IMG/VR virus record: IMGVR_UViG_2162886007_000107
Span: 1 to 64,000 of that record
Strand: one strand, 5' to 3'
Length of the DNA: 64,000 nt
From: a virus
The position numbers were made by a program, and so were the translations under genes. Below are positions 7,735-16,920 of the stretch, piece after piece. Position 1 is the first letter of the stretch. Each line of letters opens with the position of its first letter. The notes under the pieces were generated by a model. That model was given only the letters and a program-made list of their open reading frames with translations, was not told where the DNA came from and made no database searches.

Positions 7735-9243
7735 ATGACTACTGCATTTAGCTTTACCAACGGCATTAAATCGTCAAATGCCATCATTCCGGCGTTTAAT
7801 GTTAACCCTATCTCGGACATGTTGAACGGGGAGTTCGTAGTAGGGCGGGATGGTATTACTTTTCTTAACGGGGGCGTGGTTCACAACAATGTGAACACTG
7901 GGGGCAGTAACACTCAGAAGACTGGTAAGACGCTGGATGACATCGTTACCACTCTGTGGCGGCACCCTATGTCGATTGCTTTCGTGATCGATATCGAAGC
8001 AACACTTCAAGTACAACGTGCGGCAAACCTGTATGACCGTCTGTGTGGTATTCCGGGCGAGTTCATGGCTAACGTCTTCAACAAGCGCTTCTTCTATTAC
8101 AACAAGAACGACTTCAACGCCAACCCATTCAACAACCCTAAGCTGGTTGGTAACCTGACTGGTGTTGACGGTACCTGGGTTCACCATTTCTTCAAGGATC
8201 TGAACGAAAAGGTTAAGCAGGATATCAAGGACAAGAAAGATATCTGGATGGAACTTCCATATCTGGATAACGACAACAAACCAATGCGTCATATCAATCC
8301 GATCATGTCTTTCGTAGACTCGATCTCGGAGATGCATTTCCACAAGGTATCCGCGCACTTCCAAGAAGGTGACGTGGACGAAGGCGGCGAGAAGCGTACT
8401 CGCGACATGCAGATCGGCAACATGCGCCGTATCGTGTATGAAGACGCCGACAACCTTGGTGGTGAAATCCACATGCTGCAATTCTGGACTGCGCAAGTAG
8501 TAGATGTGATGAACATCTCCGGCCGTCCACAAGAGAAAGAATCTGTATTCATTCGTCCTGGCAAAAAGCTCAAAGGTCCGAAGTCGCTTCTCCGTCTACC
8601 ACAAACTGGTTACGAGATCGTCAAGGGTTCTGCATTGAAGCAGGGTCAGGAATGGATGTACCCTAACCCATTCGGTAAAGACATTGTCCTCGATGCAAAT
8701 GCAAAAGAAAACCCTGATCTGCTGTGGTACCCGTTTACTATTTACCGTAACAAGAGTGGTGGCTCTGGTGGCGACTTTTTCTTTATTGGTTCCCAAAGTC
8801 TAGGGGTCCAGTACGGTCTCACCATGTACCACGCTTTGAAGACCGGCAAGATGTTTGGCCTGGAAGGCAGCATCATTAGCCACTGGTGCGTTCTTTACCC
8901 GGAGCTTAAAGTAGGTCGCACGACTTGCTGGGATAAGAGCATGAGCGATCCGAAGTTTTATCGGGCTCTCACCATCTGCTTCCAAATGGCGCACATGCAG
9001 AACGCATGGCTGGACTTGGACAACAAGTTCCGCATGACTCCGCAGGAGCTGTACGCCAAGATCAAGGATCAAGGTTACGACTGGAACGACATTTTGGAGA
9101 ACACTGTCGATTACTGGCACACCAACCCTCTGATCAAGAAACACAGTTTGAGCACCCAGGAACTTCTATTAATTGCACTGGGTGAACGCAAGCCTTACTG
9201 GCTGGAAAACAAGCCAACGCCTGCGGCGGTTAAGTCAGCTTAA
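7735..9243 (+). CDS. Unassigned, probable virion protein (502 aa)
   Basis: No family was recognised. It is a soluble protein of mixed alpha/beta character, with an Asn/Gly-rich N-terminus and a central basic or acidic patch (EGDVDEGGEKRTRD). Codon use is biased towards C-ending codons, as in the window's structural genes. It is followed by a strong intrinsic terminator with a T-run, which makes it a separate unit from the four-gene block downstream. A structural role is inferred from size, codon use and surroundings. Confidence 0.6.
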   Translation: MTTAFSFTNGIKSSNAIIPAFNVNPISDMLNGEFVVGRDGITFLNGGVVHNNVNTGGSNTQKTGKTLDDIVTTLWRHPMSIAFVIDIEATLQVQRAANLYDRLCGIPGEFMANVFNKRFFYYNKNDFNANPFNNPKLVGNLTGVDGTWVHHFFKDLNEKVKQDIKDKKDIWMELPYLDNDNKPMRHINPIMSFVDSISEMHFHKVSAHFQEGDVDEGGEKRTRDMQIGNMRRIVYEDADNLGGEIHMLQFWTAQVVDVMNISGRPQEKESVFIRPGKKLKGPKSLLRLPQTGYEIVKGSALKQGQEWMYPNPFGKDIVLDANAKENPDLLWYPFTIYRNKSGGSGGDFFFIGSQSLGVQYGLTMYHALKTGKMFGLEGSIISHWCVLYPELKVGRTTCWDKSMSDPKFYRALTICFQMAHMQNAWLDLDNKFRMTPQELYAKIKDQGYDWNDILENTVDYWHTNPLIKKHSLSTQELLLIALGERKPYWLENKPTPAAVKSA

Positions 9244-9252
9244 CCTTTTATA

Positions 9253-9300
9253 GAGGAGTTAGTGCTCTTACAGGCTAACTCCTCAATTAATTTCTTTTTT
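9253..9300 (+). terminator. Intrinsic terminator with T-run
   Basis: GAGGAGTTAG pairs with CTAACTCCTC (9275-9284) and is followed by a T-rich tract to 9300. An ATG at 9262 would place a start inside this hairpin, which supports the downstream start of the next gene. Confidence 0.85.
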
Positions 9301-9321
9301 GCATCAGGGGATTTAAGGGAT

Positions 9322-9708
9322 ATGGTACCTGTACAAAATTCGAGCATTATTCTGGTAGTTGCAGATAGTGGGTTTGCCAATCTCTGTGACGATCCTAATG
9401 CATACGTCATTCGTTTGAAGAAGATTCTGGGCGAGCGTGCTTTGGATACGCTAACCATCATGACCGTAAGTGGTAAGTACGGTATCGGTCCCTTGGCTGA
9501 AGATATCAAAGTGGTCGAAGTGGACGACAAGAACAAAACCATGTTCAGTCAAACACTGGAAAACGTTTCTGGTATCTTCGATGAACTCCTGGCTATCACC
9601 AATACCACCCAGGACAACTTTATCAACGCTGCTAAAGAAGTAATGGGTAACGCGAGCAAGACCATTACCACCTTCGGCTATCCACGGAAAAAAGACAATG
9701 GCCGGTAA
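9322..9708 (+). CDS. Unassigned small protein (128 aa) preceding RNAP beta C-fragment
   Basis: The start at 9322 (MVPVQNSS) is chosen because AGGGG/AAGGGA lies just upstream and because the longer frame would begin inside a terminator hairpin. The N-terminus looks like a parallel alpha/beta start (SSIILVVADSGFANL). No family was recognised. It overlaps the next gene by 11 nt, so translation of the RNA polymerase fragment is probably coupled to it. It could be a polymerase-associated or packaging factor, but nothing in the sequence says so. Confidence 0.6.
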   Translation: MVPVQNSSIILVVADSGFANLCDDPNAYVIRLKKILGERALDTLTIMTVSGKYGIGPLAEDIKVVEVDDKNKTMFSQTLENVSGIFDELLAITNTTQDNFINAAKEVMGNASKTITTFGYPRKKDNGR

Positions 9709-10381
9709 CAGAAAGGCCTTTGAAGCTTACGTGTTAGAGTTCATGGGAGCTTTAACCGAGGGTGGAGGCAACAAGATTATTTACGAACGTCTCTTTGCTA
9801 AGCTTAATGATAAGCAGATTGAAGAGATGGTCGTACGTATTGAGCAAGGTAGTCCGTTGAGTGTCTGGGTAAGTAACTGGAACAAGAAAGAGATGATCCA
9901 GTTCTCCAACATTCAGAAACTTGCCAAGAAGTACGGTATTCTGCTGGAGCAACGAATCATTGTTAAGGATCCTGAAACTGGGATTACTTCAATGTCTCCG
10001 TACAAAGCAACTGTTGGGACCATCCCGGTTCGTAAGCAACGGCAGATGCAGGTTACCAAGTTCTCTTATGCAATGCACGATTACGATATCGATGACTTGA
10101 CCGGTCAGGTAACTGGTGACAGTCGTAGTACCGGTATCAGTCAGCCTGAAATTACTGTACTACGAAACATGGGTCTGGAAACAATGGCCAATGAACTGTA
10201 CAACGTTAAGGGTGGTGATCTGGACGCATTGAAGGCTTACAAGAACAGCCTTATTACCACAGGTAGTGCAAACGTTAACGCAGCTCTGCGTAGCGGGACT
10301 ATTGCCAAGGTACTGAGCAGTGTTCACTTCCTGTTCCGTGGTCGTCATATCGACACGAACTTCAACAAGCGTTACGGGTAA
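9698..10381 (+). CDS. RNA polymerase beta subunit, C-terminal fragment
   Basis: The protein (227 aa) carries the end of a split beta subunit of a phiKZ-type multisubunit RNA polymerase. Residues about 90-190 follow the bacterial beta C-terminal order: a TVG strand, a KLHHLVDDK-like segment (here TKFSYAMHDYDIDD), then RSTG, then a GEMEVWALEAYGA-like helix (here PEITVLRNMGLETMANELY), then the MYKNIV-like AYKNSL. In the cellular enzyme this region contacts beta' and the RNA-DNA hybrid. The rest of beta lies about 16 kb away at 26.6-31.0 kb, matching the split seen in phiKZ-group polymerases. Assignment to the virion enzyme rather than the non-virion one is uncertain. It overlaps the upstream gene by 11 nt. 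Confidence 0.72.
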   Translation: MAGNRKAFEAYVLEFMGALTEGGGNKIIYERLFAKLNDKQIEEMVVRIEQGSPLSVWVSNWNKKEMIQFSNIQKLAKKYGILLEQRIIVKDPETGITSMSPYKATVGTIPVRKQRQMQVTKFSYAMHDYDIDDLTGQVTGDSRSTGISQPEITVLRNMGLETMANELYNVKGGDLDALKAYKNSLITTGSANVNAALRSGTIAKVLSSVHFLFRGRHIDTNFNKRYG

Positions 10382-10387
10382 ACCTGA

Positions 10388-10936
10388 ATGGATACTTCTT
10401 CTCCTGTCGTTATACCGGAACTACCACCAGTTCCGGTTACTCCTGCTGAAGGTCTCTCTCTTCTGCGGGACCTGGTAATCAGCTTATGGGTCGAATGGGG
10501 AGCTGATCCAGAAGATTACGTTGTCCAATTCATGTCAATCCTTTCCGATGTGGTCAAGAAGCCTTTGTTGAAGTTTGACGAAGGGGCCGGTGAATTTGTT
10601 AAGCAACTTAACGCTCATATAAACACCAACTGGATGCACGACTACTGGCGTATTTTCCAGCTGACATTCTTCACCGAACTAGGGAATGATCGCGAGCGCA
10701 TTCTGGATGAATTTGTTCGCATGGTTAACCGTGTGATGAGCGAGGCCACTGATGATGACAAACTCATCATTAAAGCCATCCAACCTTCACCAGGTAATGT
10801 TCCTGGAGTTGCTCCTGAATGGTTGAAAGGTGTTCGTACTAATCTGGGTCAGTTGGTTCTCCTAGCTGTCAAGATTTACGTCCAGAGTGTTCGTGTTACT
10901 ACTATTCCTAATGAAGGCAAGGAAGGTAGTAAATGA
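10388..10936 (+). CDS. Unassigned protein (182 aa)
   Basis: No family was recognised. A Pro-rich N-terminus (VVIPELPPVPVTP) is followed by an all-helical body of about 150 residues, with no membrane segment or signal peptide. The gene starts 6 nt after the RNAP beta C-fragment and ends in an ATGA overlap with the following gene, so all are cotranscribed. Confidence 0.6.
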   Translation: MDTSSPVVIPELPPVPVTPAEGLSLLRDLVISLWVEWGADPEDYVVQFMSILSDVVKKPLLKFDEGAGEFVKQLNAHINTNWMHDYWRIFQLTFFTELGNDRERILDEFVRMVNRVMSEATDDDKLIIKAIQPSPGNVPGVAPEWLKGVRTNLGQLVLLAVKIYVQSVRVTTIPNEGKEGSK

Positions 10937-11676
10937 ACAGGATAATCAACATCTATGCTGACGTGGAAGCTTTCTACGATTATCGTCGGGGATTGTTGCA
11001 GCACCTGATGACCAAGGGCAAGGAGTTCGAAACCCCTGAAGCTCGTAAGTACGAGGCAGACAGGCTCTGGGAACTGCACGTTGCGGATAACTACCGTAAG
11101 CGTCGTATGGACACGTTCAGTTATCCACAGTTCGACATTGATCGCGAGAAGTTCGACGAGATCTACAAGCAACGCAGTGTTGAGCATTGGGCTTCCGGGA
11201 TGTATTACCCAACTCCTTTGATCAAGAACCTGTTGGCTAAGGTTATTGACATGGAAGGTTTGGATGACAAGCCTATCGATATCAAAGAAGTTAAGCTCTA
11301 CGTTAATACCTACCCTTATGACTTCGGTCAAGAACTCACAGAGCTGTTGGTAGAACAGATTCGTGTGGGTATGCGGGGAATGGTTACTGTCTCGGCGATT
11401 CATGCTCCCCATGCTTTATTGGATGCAAAGTTCTACGGGCAATATCGTTATGTGTTCCGTTATGCGTTTATGCTGGATGCGGAAAGCACCCTCTTCATGG
11501 AAACGATGAAAGAGCACCCAAATCCAGAAACCACTTACATCATTCCAGATATCATTTCGCGTGATACCGACTTGTTCACTGGTCCGGTGAAAGATTGGAT
11601 GTTCGGTACCTTGGTTCCGTTGTCGCCTACTGGGCGTTTCATTCCAATCGAACGCATTCTCTACGATTACGCCTAA
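10933..11676 (+). CDS. Unassigned protein (247 aa)
   Basis: No family was recognised. It starts by ATGA overlap with the preceding gene. The protein is soluble and rich in Tyr, Arg and Glu, with a basic helical N-terminal third (about 15-65). The late part has a Pro/Thr-rich stretch before the end. It is last in the four-gene unit and is closed by a perfect palindromic terminator. Long head or tail completion proteins of myoviruses have this sort of size and context, but this is a guess. Confidence 0.6.
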   Translation: MNRIINIYADVEAFYDYRRGLLQHLMTKGKEFETPEARKYEADRLWELHVADNYRKRRMDTFSYPQFDIDREKFDEIYKQRSVEHWASGMYYPTPLIKNLLAKVIDMEGLDDKPIDIKEVKLYVNTYPYDFGQELTELLVEQIRVGMRGMVTVSAIHAPHALLDAKFYGQYRYVFRYAFMLDAESTLFMETMKEHPNPETTYIIPDIISRDTDLFTGPVKDWMFGTLVPLSPTGRFIPIERILYDYA

Positions 11677-11690
11677 GCAAACATATTCTT

Positions 11691-11722
11691 AATACCCTAC
11701 TGGCCTAGGCCAGTAGGGTATT
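11691..11722. terminator. Perfect palindromic bidirectional terminator
   Basis: AATACCCTACTGGCC, TA, then the exact complement: a 15-bp stem with almost no loop, between convergent genes ending at 11676 and 11737. Confidence 0.85.
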
Positions 11723-11736
11723 AGGGGAGACCATTA

Positions 11737-12273
11737 TTATTTTGCAACTTCACCATCAATATTCACCAGTTCGTTGCCCATTGTCAGTTCTTGTGCGAGG
11801 ATAGGTTTAACACCTACTTCGTCCGCGATTACCGACTTGTTTGGATCGAGCATAAAACTGGAAAGATCGAACACAGGCAAAGCAATAGCACCTTGTTTGA
11901 TCATGGACATTGCGTCGAGCATTTGTTTGAACGAGATAGCGTTATCCTGGTTCTCTTGTTTCTTCATCCGCTCTTTACGGTCATCACGGACTGCTTTCTC
12001 CATGTGGCCGAGAAGAGAAGTAATAACTTCCAGTTGAGAAGGGCTGGGACGTTCCATGTAAGCCTTCATTGCATATTCCAGGAGGAACTTGCGGTTCTTT
12101 TGAAGGGCTACCACGAAACCTACTTGTTCTTTATCCTCGTCGGTCGACTCCAACGTAGCGGCAAGAAGACTCAAAACCTCTTGAAGATTCTGGTCGTCTA
12201 TATTACGTTTGTGATCGACATCGGGGGTAGGCGAGTCTTGTACAACTTTAATCGTAGTAACTGGCTGTTCCAT
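11737..12273 (-). CDS. Candidate small terminase subunit (178 aa)
   Basis: The middle of the protein (about 65-125) has the T4 gp16-like pattern: a helix ending in ERPSPSQLEVITSLLGHMEKAV and then a charged helix DDRKERMKKQ. In T4-like small terminases a similar P.R.YEV..LI motif and coiled coil form the ring that contacts DNA and the large subunit. N- and C-terminal arms look flexible. The match is by pattern only, and the large terminase is 40 kb away, so confidence is moderate. The gene is transcribed alone, divergent from the 12326 gene across a 52-bp promoter region. Confidence 0.4.
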   Translation of the reverse strand: MEQPVTTIKVVQDSPTPDVDHKRNIDDQNLQEVLSLLAATLESTDEDKEQVGFVVALQKNRKFLLEYAMKAYMERPSPSQLEVITSLLGHMEKAVRDDRKERMKKQENQDNAISFKQMLDAMSMIKQGAIALPVFDLSSFMLDPNKSVIADEVGVKPILAQELTMGNELVNIDGEVAK

Positions 12274-12282
12274 AATTTTTTA

Positions 12283-12300
12283 AACCTATATTACTAGTGC
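12283..12300 (+). promoter_or_regulatory. Putative early (phiKZ-type) promoter
   Basis: ACCTATATTACTAG contains TATATTAC at 12287-12294, matching the AT-rich early element known in phiKZ. It lies 32 nt before the ATG at 12326 and recurs in close form at 40245, 58207 and 35986. Confidence 0.55.
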
Positions 12301-12325
12301 AGATAAGTAAAACGGAATTCTAGAA

Positions 12326-12970
12326 ATGGCATTGGCAAATCTGGTATCTAACGCTTTCGTTAATGTCCCTTACTTTGGTAAGCGGATCAAAATCGCTAGA
12401 CTCAATAGCGTACTGTTGGAAATTGAACATATCAAGAAACAGTTCAACAAACCAATGGTTCGCTTCGATGACAATATACATGCCCTATACGATTGCTTAA
12501 AAGGGCTTGATTTAACGCTACAGGAGGATATCGGATGGTTCTTAGACCTAGACATTACCTGCTACTCAAAGACGTCTACAGAGGCTGTCACGTACCTTAA
12601 ACGGCACGTTGAAAATGCCTTTCCGAAGGAAGAACATTTCTTCAAAAACACTTCGGTCGGTAGTTTAGAAACAGGCTTCATGGACTGGTACAGCAACTAC
12701 GATACCGCTCAAGAGTTCGTTGACACATTCCTTTATGTCATCGATCTTTACTGTGCGGAAAATCCAAGGTCAAGTAAACGTCCGGTGTTTGATGCCGAAG
12801 AACAAGACGATGTATTCGGTACTGATGTTTATACCGATAGTCGTAAACGTGAACTCACTCAAAGCATGATTGAGTTTTTCATTAACCAGCCATTCAGGTT
12901 ATTGCTTGACGATTTCCTGGTATTGGTTGAAGTCGTAATCTATTCGCAACTGCGGAGGCTTAATGGCTAG
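12326..12970 (+). CDS. Unassigned protein (214 aa)
   Basis: No family was recognised. It is rich in Phe, Asp and Leu, all-helical in appearance and soluble. The stretch FDAEEQDDVFGTDVYTD is acidic. It overlaps the next gene by 8 nt, so both are cotranscribed. The TATATTAC-type promoter just upstream suggests expression early in infection, unlike most of the structural genes around it. Confidence 0.55.
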   Translation: MALANLVSNAFVNVPYFGKRIKIARLNSVLLEIEHIKKQFNKPMVRFDDNIHALYDCLKGLDLTLQEDIGWFLDLDITCYSKTSTEAVTYLKRHVENAFPKEEHFFKNTSVGSLETGFMDWYSNYDTAQEFVDTFLYVIDLYCAENPRSSKRPVFDAEEQDDVFGTDVYTDSRKRELTQSMIEFFINQPFRLLLDDFLVLVEVVIYSQLRRLNG

Positions 12971-13499
12971 CCAACTCGTACCTAAAAGAAGACCTAAGCC
13001 ATCTCATGTAAAGAATGCCATCGAATTCGCAACTGAGCCCCCGTCAAGAAACGAGGTTAGAAGAAAGCCCAAGAGCACTTTGCTTAAAAGCATTTCACCC
13101 AAGTTCGTTCCTGATTCAGATCTGGAAGACTGTCCAGCTCGTCTATTCAGGCGTATTCTGAACAAGCTAGAAATGAACCCGTTTAAATGGAACAGTTTTC
13201 TGTCCCGATATCTTGATTGGGTTGTTACTAACCCGGATGAAGATAAAGCAAGACTTGAGCGTCAAACTCGTATTGGTAACATCAAAGAAACTTATTTTCA
13301 TAAGCCCACTCTTACGTTCAACAAACTCCTGGAAGGTTTATCCATTCTGGAGATTGAAGAATGCACAATTGATCTAACCGTGAAGGACATCCACGGAAAC
13401 ATCATACGTGTTTCAGACGTCATCCACATGGTGACTAAGTCTCGTAAGGAACTCATCATCAAAGCTCTTGAAGCTGAAGATGAAGACGGGGCCGAGTAA
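12963..13499 (+). CDS. Unassigned basic-N-terminal protein (178 aa)
   Basis: No family was recognised. The first 60 residues are strongly basic and Pro-rich (VPKRRPKPSHVKN, RRKPKS), suggestive of nucleic-acid or protein binding through a disordered arm. A folded helical domain (about 60-140) and an acidic C-terminal tail (ALEAEDEDGAE) follow. It overlaps the preceding gene by 8 nt and ends before a hairpin terminator. Confidence 0.55.
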   Translation: MASQLVPKRRPKPSHVKNAIEFATEPPSRNEVRRKPKSTLLKSISPKFVPDSDLEDCPARLFRRILNKLEMNPFKWNSFLSRYLDWVVTNPDEDKARLERQTRIGNIKETYFHKPTLTFNKLLEGLSILEIEECTIDLTVKDIHGNIIRVSDVIHMVTKSRKELIIKALEAEDEDGAE

Positions 13500-13504
13500 T
13501 ACTT

Positions 13505-13555
13505 AGGGGTAGGTCTTCCTACCCCTCCCTTTACCCTTTTTATTTTTTGTTTTTT
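13505..13555 (+). terminator. Intrinsic terminator with long T-rich tract
   Basis: AGGGGTAGG pairs with CCTACCCCT (13505-13526, TCTT loop) and is followed by a T-rich run to about 13555. The run also forms the leader of the next gene, whose ribosome site is GGGAG before the ATG at 13567. Confidence 0.8.
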
Positions 13556-13566
13556 GGGAGATCCAC

Positions 13567-14688
13567 ATGGATATCTTTGAGGGAGTAAACCTGGCTCCCA
13601 GCTTGGACTTATTCAAAAAGAATACCAACAACTCCATGCAGCGAGTAAAGGAAGACTCTCTTACTCCGGTGGACGTTACCACCAAGAACATGCAGAAGGG
13701 TACTGCTCTTAAGACTTCGAGGGATACCGGTCTTAAAGGCACTGTTACAAACTACCGCGACACTGTAGTTAACGCACTGGATGGCATCATTGGTGCAGTG
13801 TCGGGTGGCTTCCTGAACACCAAGGACATTACTCGTGCTATCAAGGTAGGACGAGACGGTGTAACCTTTGATGAGAACAACATCTTGCGAGCAGTGTCTA
13901 CGCAGATGGGTTATCCGGTTACCAGTGAATCTGGTGCTATGCGTCAAGTGGCCGGCGATATCTCCAAAGAGTTCAACCGTATTACTGGTTTGAATATTGG
14001 TCGTGTTCTTACTTCTGATGGTAAGTCGTTCAAGGTTAACAAGAACTGGCGTGGTCAAATGGGTGGTGAGGTATTCCGCCAGCTGACCAAGTTTGCTGGT
14101 ATGGATGATTTCCTGGACGTCAGTGTTAAGTCTTCTGTTTACAACAGCTTGTACTACAACTCTGCACGTTTTGGGATGAAGGATAGTTATCGCCGCATTT
14201 ACAACAGCTATCCTCTAGGCTTTGAAAGCATTCGTCGTGATGCCACGCTGGAAGCCCTCCAGTACATGATCACCAATGGTGACATCGACAGTATCGACGA
14301 GGTGTTGAAGATCCTGGACGAGGATGACGCAGGCTTACAGGCTAACCGCAAGATCATTGCAGCCAAGTTCCCTAACTTCATCGAGATTCTGTTCAGTAAC
14401 TTCCATTTCGACGATGACGTATTTCCTGAAGACTACCCACTTCTTCTTGTGAAACTTCTGAGTGTACTGGAACGAATCAAAGGAGATGACTGGTGGTTGA
14501 CTTACACCGAGTTTGGTATGGCTCACAACTTGTCGATCATGACTCACGTAAGTAAGGACATGCGTACTCTGCTGAGTGGTTATCCACCTCTGATTCCCTT
14601 ACTGTGTACTGTCGGTAAATACTCCGAAGAGAAAGCAACCAATATTCTCAAGCGTGACTTTAAAGGCGCTGCACAATTCCCGTATTGA
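13567..14688 (+). CDS. Unassigned, probable virion protein (373 aa)
   Basis: No family was recognised. The N-terminal 60 residues are polar and low-complexity (NNSMQRVKEDSLTPVDVTTKN). The middle has Gly/Ala-rich amphipathic helices (VVNALDGIIGAVSGGF), and the C-terminal half is compact and helical with several Phe/Trp residues. It is preceded by a GGGAG ribosome site and followed by a 15-bp convergent terminator. It lies immediately before the minus-strand tail block, so a tail or baseplate role is a reasonable guess. Confidence 0.55.
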   Translation: MDIFEGVNLAPSLDLFKKNTNNSMQRVKEDSLTPVDVTTKNMQKGTALKTSRDTGLKGTVTNYRDTVVNALDGIIGAVSGGFLNTKDITRAIKVGRDGVTFDENNILRAVSTQMGYPVTSESGAMRQVAGDISKEFNRITGLNIGRVLTSDGKSFKVNKNWRGQMGGEVFRQLTKFAGMDDFLDVSVKSSVYNSLYYNSARFGMKDSYRRIYNSYPLGFESIRRDATLEALQYMITNGDIDSIDEVLKILDEDDAGLQANRKIIAAKFPNFIEILFSNFHFDDDVFPEDYPLLLVKLLSVLERIKGDDWWLTYTEFGMAHNLSIMTHVSKDMRTLLSGYPPLIPLLCTVGKYSEEKATNILKRDFKGAAQFPY

Positions 14689-14697
14689 AATAGATAA

Positions 14698-14733
14698 CTA
14701 CTCCCCTAGCCCCGTTAAGGGCTAGGGGAGTAG
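14698..14733. terminator. Bidirectional hairpin terminator (15-bp stem)
   Basis: CTACTCCCCTAGCCC and its exact complement with a 6-nt loop, between convergent genes ending at 14688 and 14746. Confidence 0.85.
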
Positions 14734-14745
14734 TAGGACACTTTT

Positions 14746-16920
14746 TTATCGTGCCATTGGACGAGCGAAGAGTGTGGAGAAAGAACCAATGATGGAGTCA
14801 CTAACCTTACTGGCAATGTTGTCAGCACGGATACTGGTCTTCATTTCGTTTACCATGCCGGTGAGGCCACGGTTGATCCTCTGGTACTTGAGGATGGTAT
14901 CCAAGTAAGGCAGACCAGTTATACGACTGATGTAGTTGTTGTAAGCAGTGTCGTCAGTCAGGACCCGGCTAGCCAGACCGCTCAAGTTAGTTGCATCCAG
15001 AACACTGATGGAACGGTCGATTGGCACAGAGACCAGAGGTTCCAAGTCGTAGATCGAGAAGTCGATCTTCATAGTCAGTGGCTTACGGTCACGAGTCCAG
15101 CGGTCACCAACACCGAAGCTAATGGTGGCGTTGTCGATCATGCTTGTACGGCTAATCAAACGGCCCTGACTGAAAGCTCTGCACATGAAGGGGGAAGTGT
15201 ACGTACCAGCACCTGCCGAGAATGGGGCGACCATTGGCAGGAACAGCGCGAACGGAATCCAAATCTTCATGATCTGCTCATACGGGTGAGCATAGTTACA
15301 GTTGAAAAACATACTGAAACTTTCTTTGTGCAGGTTCGCAGTAGAACCATCCCAGTGATCGGGAATCTTCACGTAGGAGTTGTTAACCAACGCCAATGGA
15401 ATGTTACCAACTACTGTACCGGACAACATACCGGTGACACCTTCTTTCACCATGTTTACGACACCGTCAATGATGTCGATGCCAGTAGCGCCGTTAGCTA
15501 CGTCAAAACGGAAGTCGGTTGCAGCTTTAACCGCTGAGTTGAACTTACTGGCCATAGGTGATGCAGCGTGGCTGTTGTTGAAGGAGTCGCTGGTAGGACC
15601 AGTAGCGCCATCCACTTTCCAGGTAATCGCATCCATACCGCCATATGCAGCAGAACGCAGCAGGTCAAACACGTCGCCAGCCCAAGTACGTTTGTCTGGG
15701 TTGTCTTCGTAGTTAATCTGCTGCCCACCAGCAATGTTTGGATTATTGGTGAGGTTAGGAGAAGTAGCTGGACTAGGACGACCAGAAGGTTCGTTTGGGT
15801 TACCAGAACCATAAGAGCCATTGGTCATGGATTCGTTGAGAATCTGATCAAAGGATCTGTTTACAGTTCCATCCGCACCAGCCGATTGAGCAGAACCAAT
15901 TTGGTTAATCCCGCTTTCAGCATTGTTCACGTTTTGGTAAGCAGCTTTGTCGGTATAAGCAGAGTCTTGCTCTACATAGTTCGCTTCACCGTCACGATAG
16001 CGACCAACAGTACCCATTTCTTGTTCAATGAAATTCTGACTAGGTTCACCTACCCAAGTCGATTCATCGAACTCTACTTCCTGAAGAATCTGACGAGAAC
16101 GACTGATCTTCTCTTCAACAGTAGTAAGTGCTTCGTTATCCAGTTTTGCCAACTCATGCAACATCACGCGGTGCTTACGAGTACCTTTCATGATGAGGCG
16201 CATCAAGTCAATCGTCCCGTCTTCGTTCACCGAATCAGGAATAAGCAGGCGAAGGTCGGCCACTGCCTTGGTGTTATCGTAGTCAGGCTTCAGACCATAC
16301 AGCGGGTCGTGTTGCTCCTGGATACGTTTAGGCAGGATAGGGTCAATGTAACCCAGCTTCAACATGATGTCGTTGAGTACACCAGTTGACGCCATGGTGT
16401 ACGCGCCCATTGCCGGCTTAACAGACCAGAACGTATTCTTGGGGTTATCCAAAAGGAAGTTCAGGAACTGTACCGAAGCAGAAAGCATTTGCATACCAAC
16501 AAACGCAATCGAGGTAATCGCTTGACCCATGTAGAACGCAAAGCCTGGAGCGCGACCTTTGTTAGCAATGATCGCAGCACTAGGGCTAAACATACTGGAG
16601 ATGTATTGAAGTAACCCCGCAAACTGAGGAACACCAGGAGTGATCGTCAGCAGTGTGGCGTTGTCATCAATAGTGCGTTTGTAGTTCGGACCCATCCCGC
16701 CTTCACGAGTCTGCATGAAACGGCCGTAACGGGGATCGGTATAAGGACTGCTCTGCGGCACTGGGTTAACGTAGCGGTTGTCACCAGTGGCCGAACTGAA
16801 TACGTTGAAGTAGGTGTCCCAGTTCATCTGGTCCATCACTTCTGCCGGGTCTACACCACGGCTAAGAAGACGGAATGACTTCGAGATGATATCCCGGTCA
16901 CGAGTCGATACACTAGCCAT
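14746..16920 (-). CDS. Probable tail/baseplate structural protein downstream of the tail lysozyme (724 aa)
   Basis: It follows the giant tail lysozyme on the same strand after 66 bp. Two hydrophobic stretches stand out: about 130-165 (QAITSIAFVGMQMLSASVQF) and about 555-580 (IWIPFALFLPMVAPFSAG). The centre (about 320-410) is a low-complexity Asn/Ser/Gly/Pro-rich linker, and the C-terminal third is folded. It may be a tail-tip or injected membrane-interacting protein. This is inferred from position and hydrophobic segments, since no family was recognised. Confidence 0.55.
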   Translation of the reverse strand: MASVSTRDRDIISKSFRLLSRGVDPAEVMDQMNWDTYFNVFSSATGDNRYVNPVPQSSPYTDPRYGRFMQTREGGMGPNYKRTIDDNATLLTITPGVPQFAGLLQYISSMFSPSAAIIANKGRAPGFAFYMGQAITSIAFVGMQMLSASVQFLNFLLDNPKNTFWSVKPAMGAYTMASTGVLNDIMLKLGYIDPILPKRIQEQHDPLYGLKPDYDNTKAVADLRLLIPDSVNEDGTIDLMRLIMKGTRKHRVMLHELAKLDNEALTTVEEKISRSRQILQEVEFDESTWVGEPSQNFIEQEMGTVGRYRDGEANYVEQDSAYTDKAAYQNVNNAESGINQIGSAQSAGADGTVNRSFDQILNESMTNGSYGSGNPNEPSGRPSPATSPNLTNNPNIAGGQQINYEDNPDKRTWAGDVFDLLRSAAYGGMDAITWKVDGATGPTSDSFNNSHAASPMASKFNSAVKAATDFRFDVANGATGIDIIDGVVNMVKEGVTGMLSGTVVGNIPLALVNNSYVKIPDHWDGSTANLHKESFSMFFNCNYAHPYEQIMKIWIPFALFLPMVAPFSAGAGTYTSPFMCRAFSQGRLISRTSMIDNATISFGVGDRWTRDRKPLTMKIDFSIYDLEPLVSVPIDRSISVLDATNLSGLASRVLTDDTAYNNYISRITGLPYLDTILKYQRINRGLTGMVNEMKTSIRADNIASKVSDSIIGSFSTLFARPMAR

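Noticed and set aside
9262-9321. Upstream start for the 128-aa gene at 9262
   Set aside because: It falls inside a terminator hairpin and has no ribosome site; ATG 9322 has one.
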